This document shows, piece by piece, positions 8,903 through 16,007 of a stretch of DNA of 43,349 nucleotides. The stretch is from a virus, in IMG/VR virus record IMGVR_UViG_3300010373_000072, positions 1 to 43,349 of that record. The stretch is one strand, 5' to 3'. A program made the position numbers and the translations under genes. The first letter of the stretch is position 1. The number at the start of each line of letters is the position of its first letter. The notes under the pieces are model-generated. The model made no database searches and was not told the DNA's origin. It saw only the letters and a list, made by a program, of their open reading frames with translations.

Positions 8903-10174
8903 TTACAGGTAGGTGCCGGGCGTGACGGCGTTGGTGATCGTGACCTTCGCCGGGGAGTAGCCGCCGGTGAACCCGGCGTTCGTGGTGTTCAGCACGCCCT
9001 TGCCGGTCACGGCCAGCCGGATCGCCTCCTCGCCGAAGTCCGGCTTCGCCTCGGTGAACGCCGCGGCCTGCATGTCGAACTGGAACCCCAGCGCGGACGC
9101 CCCGGTCAGGCCGTTGGACAGCACGAACTGGTACTGCGGCTGGGTGTTGTTCCGCATGTTCAGGTACTGCGACTCGTCCGCCATCACGAAGACGTTCTTG
9201 AAGTCGGCGGTGACGCCGCCGCGCTGGAAGAAGTACGGGTTCTGGCTGTTCTGCGCGGTGAACTTCGGCTTCACGTCGCGCTTGAGGTTGAACTCTCCGG
9301 ACTCCGCGGAGGCCACCAGCGTCCCGCCCGAGGCCGGGCCGCCGATGCCGAGCTGGCCGCGCCATGAAGCCAGCGGCAGCGCGCCGGTGTACACCGCGGT
9401 CGGGCCCGAGCCCGGGATGTTCGAGATGTAGGCGACGATCTTCGCGGTGACGGTCAGGAACTCGCTCTCCGCGTTCCACTTGAACCCGACCTCAGTGACG
9501 CAGCCGAACGTGAACTGCCGCGTCCCCGACGTGGCGGCCGGCCCGTAAAACTGGGTGAAGGTGTGCGCGGTCGGCTGCGCGGTCCCGGCGACCTGGCCCG
9601 TGCCGGCGCCGGAGTTCATCAGCGAGAACGCGTGCGCGAACGACCCGGTCGACTGCACGGCGGTGATCGCAACCCCGTTGGCGTGGGCCTTGGTCAGCGC
9701 CGGGACCGGGATCGTGAACGGGCCGGCGCCGGTCGGCGCACCGGTGGTGGTGACGATCTCGGCGTTGATGCCGGTGTCGATCTGGATCAGGGTGCTGGCC
9801 GGGATCGACACCGACGACGACACCGACGTGGCGCCGACGTTCGACAGCGCGGACAGGGTCCCGGTCGGGGCCGTCGCGGTGCCGGTGGCGGTGACGTCGC
9901 CGAGCAGGTTCCCCAGCAGGAACCCGACGGTGTCGGCGTACGCCGGGCCCTCGAAATCGATCTCGCCGACCTCGACGCCCTGGATGACCGCGAACGAGTC
10001 GTTGGCCATGACGCCCCGCACACCCTGGTCCATCAGCCACGTCGGCTTGTCGTTCCAGTCGAACTTCGTGAACGGGATGAACATGGTCGGGTTGACGGGG
10101 GTGCCGGGCGTGGCCTCCTTGGCGACGCCCAGGACGCGCTTGAGACTGGCGTACGTGGCGGGCGGGGCGGTCAT
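8903..10174 (-). CDS. Major tail tube protein
   Basis: 423 aa, ATG start. It matches actinophage tail tube proteins of the long type: an N-terminal segment with GVAKEATPGTPVNPTMFIP, then GVEVGEIDFEGPAYADTVGFLLGNLLG, a central Ig-like Ser/Thr/Gly insertion (about 100-200), and a C-terminal FGEEAIRLAVTGKGVL strand. Subunits stack as rings to form the tail tube. It sits directly before the chaperones, the expected place. No separate terminator was seen. Confidence 0.88.
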   Translation of the reverse strand: MTAPPATYASLKRVLGVAKEATPGTPVNPTMFIPFTKFDWNDKPTWLMDQGVRGVMANDSFAVIQGVEVGEIDFEGPAYADTVGFLLGNLLGDVTATGTATAPTGTLSALSNVGATSVSSSVSIPASTLIQIDTGINAEIVTTTGAPTGAGPFTIPVPALTKAHANGVAITAVQSTGSFAHAFSLMNSGAGTGQVAGTAQPTAHTFTQFYGPAATSGTRQFTFGCVTEVGFKWNAESEFLTVTAKIVAYISNIPGSGPTAVYTGALPLASWRGQLGIGGPASGGTLVASAESGEFNLKRDVKPKFTAQNSQNPYFFQRGGVTADFKNVFVMADESQYLNMRNNTQPQYQFVLSNGLTGASALGFQFDMQAAAFTEAKPDFGEEAIRLAVTGKGVLNTTNAGFTGGYSPAKVTITNAVTPGTYL

Positions 10175-10177
10175 GGC

Positions 10178-10609
10178 TCAGACCTCCGTTGCGGTGTCGG
10201 GGCCGGCCGGGTCGGAGCCGGCGAAGGCCAGGTGCGGGTGGTGCAGGTCGTCGAGCAGCCACACCGCCCCGGCCGGGACGGCCTCGGCGAGCAGCTGCCC
10301 GTCCTGGTCGTACTCGGCCTCGTGCGCCGGGCGGACCTCGAGCGTCGGCCCGACCGGCGGCTGGATCACCAGCGGCGTCGGGCCCGTGTTGCGGTACCAG
10401 CCCGGCCGCGGCTCAGCCTCAACGGCGTCGGCCGCGGGCCCGTCGCCCTCCGGAGCCCCAGGCGCGGACGTGACGGCGTCCGGCAGCGAAGGGGCTGCGG
10501 ACCCCGCGGGGCCGCCGGCCCTTCTTGAACCGCGCGGGGAGCCGGTTCCGGCCGTGCTTGAAGTGGCTGGGGTAGATCCGGCCTCGGTCGCGGTGGTGTC
10601 GTCGTCCAT
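10178..10609 (-). CDS. Acidic structural-module protein, unknown
   Basis: 143 aa, ATG start with AGGA upstream. It is Ala/Pro/Asp-rich at the N-terminus. The compact C-terminal part has WYRNTGPTPLVIQPP and VWLLDDLHHPHLAFAG. The first 64 codons overlap, in a +1 offset frame, the 3' end of the very basic upstream gene. Third-position GC is good at the start (MDDDTTATEA), poor over about 10580-10490, then good again, suggesting the middle of the overlap is constrained by the other gene. The stop lies 4 nt before the tail tube start. Possibly a neck or tail-terminator accessory; function unknown. Confidence 0.65.
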   Translation of the reverse strand: MDDDTTATEAGSTPATSSTAGTGSPRGSRRAGGPAGSAAPSLPDAVTSAPGAPEGDGPAADAVEAEPRPGWYRNTGPTPLVIQPPVGPTLEVRPAHEAEYDQDGQLLAEAVPAGAVWLLDDLHHPHLAFAGSDPAGPDTATEV

Positions 10610-10883
10610 GGGTCCTGCCTGTGGTGTGTCGGCTGGTGGTGCGGTGCGGGTGGCCCTTGTGCGGGTGGTGCTTGCCTTTCATCCGGGCCGACAACGCCTT
10701 GCGCTGCTTGGCGTTGAGCTTGTGGCCCTTGTGGTGCTTGCCGCGCTGCCGCTTGGACTGCGCGGCCCGCTGCGCGGCGGTGCGCTTCTTGCCCTTGTGG
10801 TGGCGGCCGCGCTGGGCCTTGGACTCCTTGGCGCGGGTCGCCGCCGAGACGTGGCGCCGCGACCGCTTCCTCCGGGGCCTCAT
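10419..10883 (-). CDS. Highly basic histone-like protein with NUMOD3-like repeats
   Basis: 154 aa, ATG start overlapping the upstream stop (ATGA). Lys/Arg/His dominate. Three repeats of a helix followed by a G(R/K)HHKG turn are visible (RGRHHKGKK, RGKHHKGHK, KGKHHPHKGH), each separated by an AKQR/AAQR helix. This resembles NUMOD3-type DNA-binding repeats. The C-terminal half (YPSHFKHGRNRLPARFKKGRR) remains basic and has excellent third-position GC even where it overlaps the next gene. Lying between neck and tail genes, it could bind packaged DNA or the DNA end at the portal. That role is inference only. Confidence 0.7.
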   Translation of the reverse strand: MRPRRKRSRRHVSAATRAKESKAQRGRHHKGKKRTAAQRAAQSKRQRGKHHKGHKLNAKQRKALSARMKGKHHPHKGHPHRTTSRHTTGRTHGRRHHRDRGRIYPSHFKHGRNRLPARFKKGRRPRGVRSPFAAGRRHVRAWGSGGRRARGRRR

Positions 10884-11401
10884 ATGAACTGGGTCACCTG
10901 AAACCCGATGACGCCCGTGCGCTGCGCGGTGCCGCCGTCCAGCAGCACCGGCGGGTCGTGGCGGCTGACGATGCCCTCCTGGAACTCCCCGACGGAGAAC
11001 ACCGCGTCGGGCCGGCCGAGCTGCCGGCCGGACGCCCGCAGACAGTCCTTGACCGCGTCCACGATCCGGTCGTAGTCGTCCTCGGCGTCGGCCCAGTCGA
11101 GTTCGGACAGCTCGTACACGCGGTGCCACAGCTCCAGCTCGGCCGCATAGTGGATCTGCTTGCCGGTCGGCAGCACCGGGCCGGTCATGACCAGCCGCGT
11201 CTCCTTGTCGGCCGGCAGCGACACGAACGCCTGGCAGCGGAACTGGGAGGTGCCGGTCTCGTACTCGGCGAAGGTGACCTCCGGCGGCCGCGACCGGTAC
11301 ACGTGGTCCAGGCCCTGGATGTGCTGGGCGGTGAACCAGGTCGCGATGGCGGTGCGCATCAGGCGCCGGCTCTGGCCTCCGGGGTTCGGGGGTGCGGTCA
11401 T
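10880..11401 (-). CDS. Neck / tail-terminator-like protein
   Basis: 173 aa, ATG start. Position after the adaptor, and motifs such as LMRTAIATWFTAQHIQGLDHVY at the N-terminus and ELELWHRVYELSELDWADAEDDYDRIVDAVKDCLRAS in the middle, resemble small alpha/beta tail-terminator or tail-completion proteins that assemble as a ring at the head-tail joint. No catalytic motif. The start lies just after the adaptor stop and its own stop overlaps the next ATG, so it is translated as part of the operon. Confidence 0.55.
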   Translation of the reverse strand: MTAPPNPGGQSRRLMRTAIATWFTAQHIQGLDHVYRSRPPEVTFAEYETGTSQFRCQAFVSLPADKETRLVMTGPVLPTGKQIHYAAELELWHRVYELSELDWADAEDDYDRIVDAVKDCLRASGRQLGRPDAVFSVGEFQEGIVSRHDPPVLLDGGTAQRTGVIGFQVTQFI

Positions 11402-11408
11402 GGCCCGG

Positions 11409-12344
11409 TCACTCCCACGGCACCATGTAGGGGCGTAGGAACGCCTCGGCCTCGACGTAGTCGTCTCCGGCGCCGAACGGGTCCTTGTCGCCGGCGGTGA
11501 TGCCGCGGCTCCCGGAGGCCACGACCGACCCGCCGCCGGTCTCCTTGATGATCGCCCGGCAGACGAGGACGCAGGCTTCGATGATGTCCGGCGGCAGCGC
11601 AGACACCATCGTCGGGTAGGACGGGTTGTTCGGGACCGCGGCGAGCAGCGCCGGGCAGCCGACTGTGCCCGGGCCGGTACCGACGCCGCCGGACGGCGCG
11701 GTGGACACGGCACCGGCCTGGAACCGGATGCGGTTCTGCAACGCGTAGATCGTCAGCCAGGTCTGTCCGGGCACGATGCCGGTCGTGTCGGCCACCGCGA
11801 TGCTGGTCGCCCCGGCCGTGGCCGGGGCGGTGAGCGTGGTGACCGGGTAGCCGTTCTGGTAGGTGTACTGGACCCACTGCCGGTCGGCCGGGGCGGTCGT
11901 GTTCCCGAACTGCAACGGCCCAGCCGAGCTGGTCAGGTTCAGCGGCGACGTCGGCACCGCGAACCGGTTCAGCTCCACGCCGGTGCCGGTCAGGTCCGTG
12001 AGGGCCTGCATCAGGGCCGGGGTCGGACCGATCTGGAACGCCGTCAGGGCGATGACGGGCCGGAACCGGGGGTGGATGGCGGCGTAGCCGTTGCGGTCGA
12101 CGTTGACCTGCCGCAGTTCGGTGTCAGAGGTCGCGGCCAGGATCCCCAGGACGGTGTTGTCGATCCACGCCGACGCGGACTCGATCACCTCGGCCAGGGC
12201 GGCGTCCTGCTCGGCGGGGGTGCCGCGGGGAACGAGGTTGTCGACCTGGACGCCGCGGCGCCGGTGGTTTTTGAACATGTCGATGCTCAGGTACGGGGTG
12301 AGCCGCGGCTGCGGCGTGACCCCGACGACCTGAGACAAAGGCAT
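11409..12344 (-). CDS. Head-tail adaptor (connector) protein
   Basis: 311 aa, ATG start. The N-terminal region (PYLSIDMFKNHRRRG, LAEVIESASAWIDN) and the C-terminal helices (LPPDIIEACVLVCRAIIKE) are the two helical parts of HK97 gp6/SPP1 gp15-type adaptors that dock under the portal. A beta-rich insertion of about 120 residues sits between them (VTTLTAPATAGATSIAVADT), as in several actinophages. The place right after the capsid genes supports this. Confidence 0.75.
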   Translation of the reverse strand: MPLSQVVGVTPQPRLTPYLSIDMFKNHRRRGVQVDNLVPRGTPAEQDAALAEVIESASAWIDNTVLGILAATSDTELRQVNVDRNGYAAIHPRFRPVIALTAFQIGPTPALMQALTDLTGTGVELNRFAVPTSPLNLTSSAGPLQFGNTTAPADRQWVQYTYQNGYPVTTLTAPATAGATSIAVADTTGIVPGQTWLTIYALQNRIRFQAGAVSTAPSGGVGTGPGTVGCPALLAAVPNNPSYPTMVSALPPDIIEACVLVCRAIIKETGGGSVVASGSRGITAGDKDPFGAGDDYVEAEAFLRPYMVPWE

Positions 12345-12357
12345 GATCGTGTCCTGT

Positions 12358-12732
12358 TCAGTCGATGATGAGCTGGCCGACCTGCCGCACGACGGTCTCG
12401 CCGGCGACGGTGATCTGGATCCAGCAGTAGTAGGTGCCGGAGCCCGGGTTGGTGACGCCGTTCGGGCCGACGAGGAGCTGGGCGACGTAGCCGCCGATGG
12501 CGTTGACGTCCCAGGTGCCGGCCTTCCAGTCCGAGACGCCGGGGACGGCGGTGGCCGAGGTCAGCAGCGCGAACGCCACGGTGTAGCTGGTGGGGTTGAC
12601 CAGGGCTCCGGCCGAGTCGGCGAACACGGGGAAGCGGACGACCTCGGTGGACGCGCTGGAGATGCGCTCGGACTCCATGGAGATCACCCACTTCACTCGT
12701 GGCGGCTCGACAACGAACCCGGACAGGGGCAT
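12358..12732 (-). CDS. Putative Ig-like head/neck accessory protein
   Basis: 124 aa, ATG start overlapping the upstream stop (TGATG). Mostly beta strand by inspection: VVRFPVFADSAGALVNPTSYTVAFAL, GTWDVN, GTYYCWIQITVAGETVV. A head decoration or neck protein is plausible from the fold pattern and the position between capsid and adaptor, but no family was recognised with certainty. Confidence 0.55.
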   Translation of the reverse strand: MPLSGFVVEPPRVKWVISMESERISSASTEVVRFPVFADSAGALVNPTSYTVAFALLTSATAVPGVSDWKAGTWDVNAIGGYVAQLLVGPNGVTNPGSGTYYCWIQITVAGETVVRQVGQLIID

Positions 12733-12908
12733 CAGGACTCGTCGGTGGCTTCGGTCTCGCCGCCGGGCCGGGTCCACGAGCCGTGCTCGCACCCGACGCC
12801 CTTGTGTTCGGCCGGGATGGTCTCCCAGCCAAGCGGCCAGTGCTCCGGGCACGGCTGCTCGGCGTCCGGCTCGACAGCCGGGGCCTCAGCTCTCTTGCGC
12901 GGGGGCAT
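12732..12908 (-). CDS. Small hypothetical structural-module protein
   Basis: 58 aa. ATG 12908 has a GGGAGG site upstream and overlaps the end of the preceding gene by 23 nt. It starts MPPRKRAEAP and has CPEHWPLGWETI and a later GCEHGSW, two Cys-x-x-His pairs that could bind one metal. No known family. Confidence 0.55.
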   Translation of the reverse strand: MPPRKRAEAPAVEPDAEQPCPEHWPLGWETIPAEHKGVGCEHGSWTRPGGETEATDES

Positions 12909-13170
12909 CGGCGCCCTCCCTCTGGCAGGTCCCGCCGCAGCGGGAACACGTGGTGAAGTACGAACCGAAGCCGCACGAACCACAGCGGCGGCCCAGCGCC
13001 CGGCGCCCCGTGGCGCCGCGCACCGGCGACCACGACCCGCCGAACCCGGCCGAAGCCAGATGCGCCTTCGCGTCGCGGTCGGGCATGTCGAAGAAGCCGC
13101 CGGACGCCCGGTACTCGCGGCCGTCGATGACGGTGGCAACCTGGCGGATGTCCTCTGCGGGCACGCGCAC
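12886..13170 (-). CDS. Small protein with C-terminal zinc ribbon, capsid-associated
   Basis: 94 aa. GTG 13170 chosen because AAGGAG lies just upstream and the frame downstream has normal codon use. The N-terminal part (VATVIDGREYRASGGFFDMP, AKAHLASAGFG) looks like a compact alpha/beta fold. The C-terminus has RCGSCGFGSYFTTCSRCGG, a four-Cys zinc ribbon. Located immediately after the capsid gene. Function unknown. Confidence 0.65.
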   Translation of the reverse strand: MRVPAEDIRQVATVIDGREYRASGGFFDMPDRDAKAHLASAGFGGSWSPVRGATGRRALGRRCGSCGFGSYFTTCSRCGGTCQREGADAPAQES

Positions 13171-13202
13171 AACGGCTCCTTCGACTCGTAAGGGGTGGGG
13201 GA

Positions 13203-14888
13203 TCAGCTGACGCCGACGAGCAGCCCGTGCCAGGCCGGGGCGATGTGCTCGAGCGTCCCGATCTGGTAGGTCGAGCAGTCGTAGGTCATCTGGATCGTGG
13301 GCCAGTCCACGGCCATGTAGTCCTGCACGTTGACCGCCTGGGTCGGCGCGCCGACGCGGGAGTCGTCGATCGGGACCGACAGCGACCGGATCAGGGCCGC
13401 GCCGTTCGGCATGAACCGGTGCGTGCCGATGTCCAGCACCTTCGACGTGTTCTGGTTCACGAAGCCGGTGACCGAGGTGCCCATGGTCACCGAGCCGTCG
13501 CCGGTGACGACGTTCGTGCGGTAGCCGGACGCGGCGCCGTTCGTGCCGCCGACCCGCATCAGCTGCCCGAACTCGGCCCGCATCGCGCCGGTCATCCAGA
13601 TCTCGTCCGGGTCGGCGCCGTTGTTGACGAACATCGTCGCCAGCGCGGTGTCGAACTCCACACCCGGGTTCGAGGTGGAGAACTTGCCGTTGACGCGGCC
13701 CAGGTAGCCGGTCTTGGCCGGGTCGGACTGGACCGACAGGAACCCGTCGTAGTCGGTCGCGACCGCCGAGGTGTCGACGTTCGCCGGGGTCGCGCCGGAG
13801 GAGTTGTAGGCGGTCAGCACGATCTGCGGGGTGACGCCGGAGTTCGTCGGGGTGAAGTTCCCCTGGAACTTGGCGTTCGCAATGCCGGCGGTGGTGCCGA
13901 TGTACACGTTGTAGTTGATCGCGCCGGTCGGCTCGGTCCCGATCGAGATCGTGATCGTCGAGGTGGAGCCGGTCGTCACCTGGGTGGCGACCGTCGACGG
14001 CAGCGACTCCCCGAAGCCGGTGTTCGCGGTCAGGTAGATGCTGTAGGTCGCCGCGGGAATGTTGCCGCCAGTGGTAGCGGTCGCGGAGGTGACCGATCCG
14101 GGCGGGGACACGATGCCCTCGTAGCCGGTGCCGGTGCCCCGGCCGTACAGCATGGTCCGCTCCTCGCCCATCATGTGGGACCACAGCAGGGCCATGTGCG
14201 ACAGGGCGCGCAAGTCGTCGAAGCCCAGGCCCTGGAACTGGGCGACCCAGTCCACGGAGTCGGACACGCCGAGCTCGACGTACGGCACGGACCAGTCCGA
14301 GCCGGTGTAGGAGATCTTCGGCGGGCGGGCCAGCGTCAGGTTCCCGGTCGGGCCCCACGTCGAGGTGGTGGTCAGCGACGAGAAGCCGATGCGCTGCGAC
14401 GCGGCGCCGCCGGGGATGCCGGCGTTGCTGAAGGAGTCGATGCGCTTGAACTTGCGGGCGTTGCCCTGGCCCTTCACGCGCGGTACCGAGTTGCGGATCG
14501 GGGTGTGCTTGGGGACCAGGACCTTCGCCTGCGGCTCGAGGTCGTACGGCGTGAGGCCGGTGCCGCCGACGGGGCTGGACGGGGTCCAGTCCTTGGCGAC
14601 CTGGCCGGTCAGGTAGGCGCGCTGGTTGGCCAGGTCGGCGCCGAACGCGGACAGCTGGTCGGCGGTCAGGGACTTCGCGAGCTCGTCGAGCCGCGAGATC
14701 GCGTTGCGGCTGCCGGCCACGGAGCCGATGCCCTTGGCCAGCGGGTGGCCCTTGCCGGCCCAGGACACCTGGCCGGCGTCGGTCTCGGCGTAGGTGGCGA
14801 CGAACGCCGCCTTGAGCATCTCCAGGCGGGCCGCCCGGTCGGCGCGGCTGTCGCAGTCGGAGAACATCTCCTTCAGGGAGATGGCCAT
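13203..14888 (-). CDS. Major capsid protein (HK97-like) with inserted Ig/FN3-like domain
   Basis: 561 aa, ATG start. The N-terminal 100 residues form a helical delta-like region (LDELAKSLTADQLSAF). The body has VLVPKHTPIRNSVPRV, RKFKRID and DWVAQFQGLGFDDLRALS. The C-terminus has YMAVDWPTIQMTYDCSTYQIGTLEHIAP, as in HK97-fold capsid proteins of actinophages. Residues about 262-373 are a Ser/Thr/Gly beta domain (YSIYLTANTGFGESLPS, YNVYIGTTAG) that looks like an FN3/Ig insertion displayed on the capsid surface. It follows the protease and scaffold genes, as expected. Confidence 0.88.
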   Translation of the reverse strand: MAISLKEMFSDCDSRADRAARLEMLKAAFVATYAETDAGQVSWAGKGHPLAKGIGSVAGSRNAISRLDELAKSLTADQLSAFGADLANQRAYLTGQVAKDWTPSSPVGGTGLTPYDLEPQAKVLVPKHTPIRNSVPRVKGQGNARKFKRIDSFSNAGIPGGAASQRIGFSSLTTTSTWGPTGNLTLARPPKISYTGSDWSVPYVELGVSDSVDWVAQFQGLGFDDLRALSHMALLWSHMMGEERTMLYGRGTGTGYEGIVSPPGSVTSATATTGGNIPAATYSIYLTANTGFGESLPSTVATQVTTGSTSTITISIGTEPTGAINYNVYIGTTAGIANAKFQGNFTPTNSGVTPQIVLTAYNSSGATPANVDTSAVATDYDGFLSVQSDPAKTGYLGRVNGKFSTSNPGVEFDTALATMFVNNGADPDEIWMTGAMRAEFGQLMRVGGTNGAASGYRTNVVTGDGSVTMGTSVTGFVNQNTSKVLDIGTHRFMPNGAALIRSLSVPIDDSRVGAPTQAVNVQDYMAVDWPTIQMTYDCSTYQIGTLEHIAPAWHGLLVGVS

Positions 14889-14899
14889 GGGGTCATTCC

Positions 14900-15547
14900 T
14901 TACGTGATCGGGGCCCCTTCCTCGCGCGCGGCCAGTTCCAGGTACGACGCCCGGGTTTCCGGGTCGATCGTCTGCTTGGCGATGGCGCGCAGCCGGGCGG
15001 CCTCGTTGAGGGCGGCGTTCGGCTGCTGCGGGTTGGTCGGGGGCGTGACGAGTTGGGGTCCACCGGGGATCGGGGTCGCCAGGACCTTCGCCATCTGCTC
15101 CTGCGCGATGTCGGCCCGCGTCTCCGCGGCCTTGACTCGCGCCTCGAGTGGAGCGACGGCCTCTGCCACTGCCTTCGCGATCACGTCGGGCGTGATTGCG
15201 GTGTTCGAACTGGCGTTCGACTCACCTTCGGGCATGGTAGCGCTCTTGGTCGCCTTCTTGCCACCGTCCTTCGACTTCTTAGCCTTGGCGGCGCCGTGGT
15301 CGCAGGTGCAGTTCGCGCAGCAGCCGCACCCGTCGGCCTGGTCGGCCTTCGCCGCGGTGCCGGTCTCGGCGGCCGGGGCGATGGACTTCATCATCAGGAT
15401 CGGGAAGCCGTTCGCAGGCGTCCCGACGCCGTCCACACGCGTCGGCTCGATCTTCGTCAGCTCGGTGATCTCGACGTCGGACTTCGCCGCCGCCTCGACC
15501 TTGGTCCCGGCCGACTTGGCCAGGGTGGTGCTCATCCGCTCGGGCAC
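14900..15547 (-). CDS. Scaffold-like capsid assembly protein with Cys cluster
   Basis: 215 aa, GTG 15547 (an ATG four codons later is possible). Residues 25-55 carry VDGVGTPANGFPILMMKS, a stretch common in phage head proteins linked to XkdF proteases. Residues 110-215 are helical and charged (APLEARVKAAETRADIAQEQM), as in scaffolds. Between them is a five-Cys cluster at residues 74-82 (C-x-C-C-x2-C-x-C) followed by His84, which is odd for a scaffold. It lies between protease and capsid genes. Probably cleaved or expelled during maturation. Confidence 0.65.
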   Translation of the reverse strand: MPERMSTTLAKSAGTKVEAAAKSDVEITELTKIEPTRVDGVGTPANGFPILMMKSIAPAAETGTAAKADQADGCGCCANCTCDHGAAKAKKSKDGGKKATKSATMPEGESNASSNTAITPDVIAKAVAEAVAPLEARVKAAETRADIAQEQMAKVLATPIPGGPQLVTPPTNPQQPNAALNEAARLRAIAKQTIDPETRASYLELAAREEGAPIT

Positions 15548-15548
15548 T

Positions 15549-16007
15549 TCAGCTCCTCAGGTTCGCCACTGCCTCGGCCGACGGCGTCCGCCGCTCGGCC
15601 CTTCCCTGCATCGACACCCCACCGATCCGGCCGGCCTTGATGTCTTCCCACGCCTGGTCGCCCCACTGGATCCCCAGCAGCCAGTCCCCGGCCTTGATGG
15701 TGTGCTCGGTGTCGTCGGCGGCCTTCACGGTCCAGTCCGGGCCCCTGTACACATAGCTCTCCACCACACGGCCGGCGCCGTCGGTGCCGTTGGCGTGCCA
15801 CAGGCCGACCTCGGGCGACTTGGTGAGGTAGGTCCACGCCGCGTCCTCGACGGCCGCCTTCGACGCGAAGTCGCGGAACCCGTCGGCGGCCACCGCCGCG
15901 TCGGGCTTGTCGGCGGGGTAGGCGACGTGCAGCGTGAACTTCTTCTCGGCTTCGGTCTTGACCAGGACGCCGGCGATGCCGCCGTCGGCCTTCTTCTTCT
16001 TGGCCAT
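15549..16007 (-). CDS. XkdF-like prohead protease
   Basis: 152 aa, ATG overlapping the portal stop (TGATG). After a KKKK start, the core has VGLWHANGT with a His near 70, GRVVESYVYR, WLLGIQWGDQAWEDIKAGRIGGVS and a Ser in GVSMQGRAERR. The H/ES/S order follows the XkdF family of putative serine proteases that process scaffold and capsid. It stands between portal and scaffold, the usual protease slot. It is short for a protease, so loss of activity cannot be excluded. Confidence 0.65.
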   Translation of the reverse strand: MAKKKKADGGIAGVLVKTEAEKKFTLHVAYPADKPDAAVAADGFRDFASKAAVEDAAWTYLTKSPEVGLWHANGTDGAGRVVESYVYRGPDWTVKAADDTEHTIKAGDWLLGIQWGDQAWEDIKAGRIGGVSMQGRAERRTPSAEAVANLRS

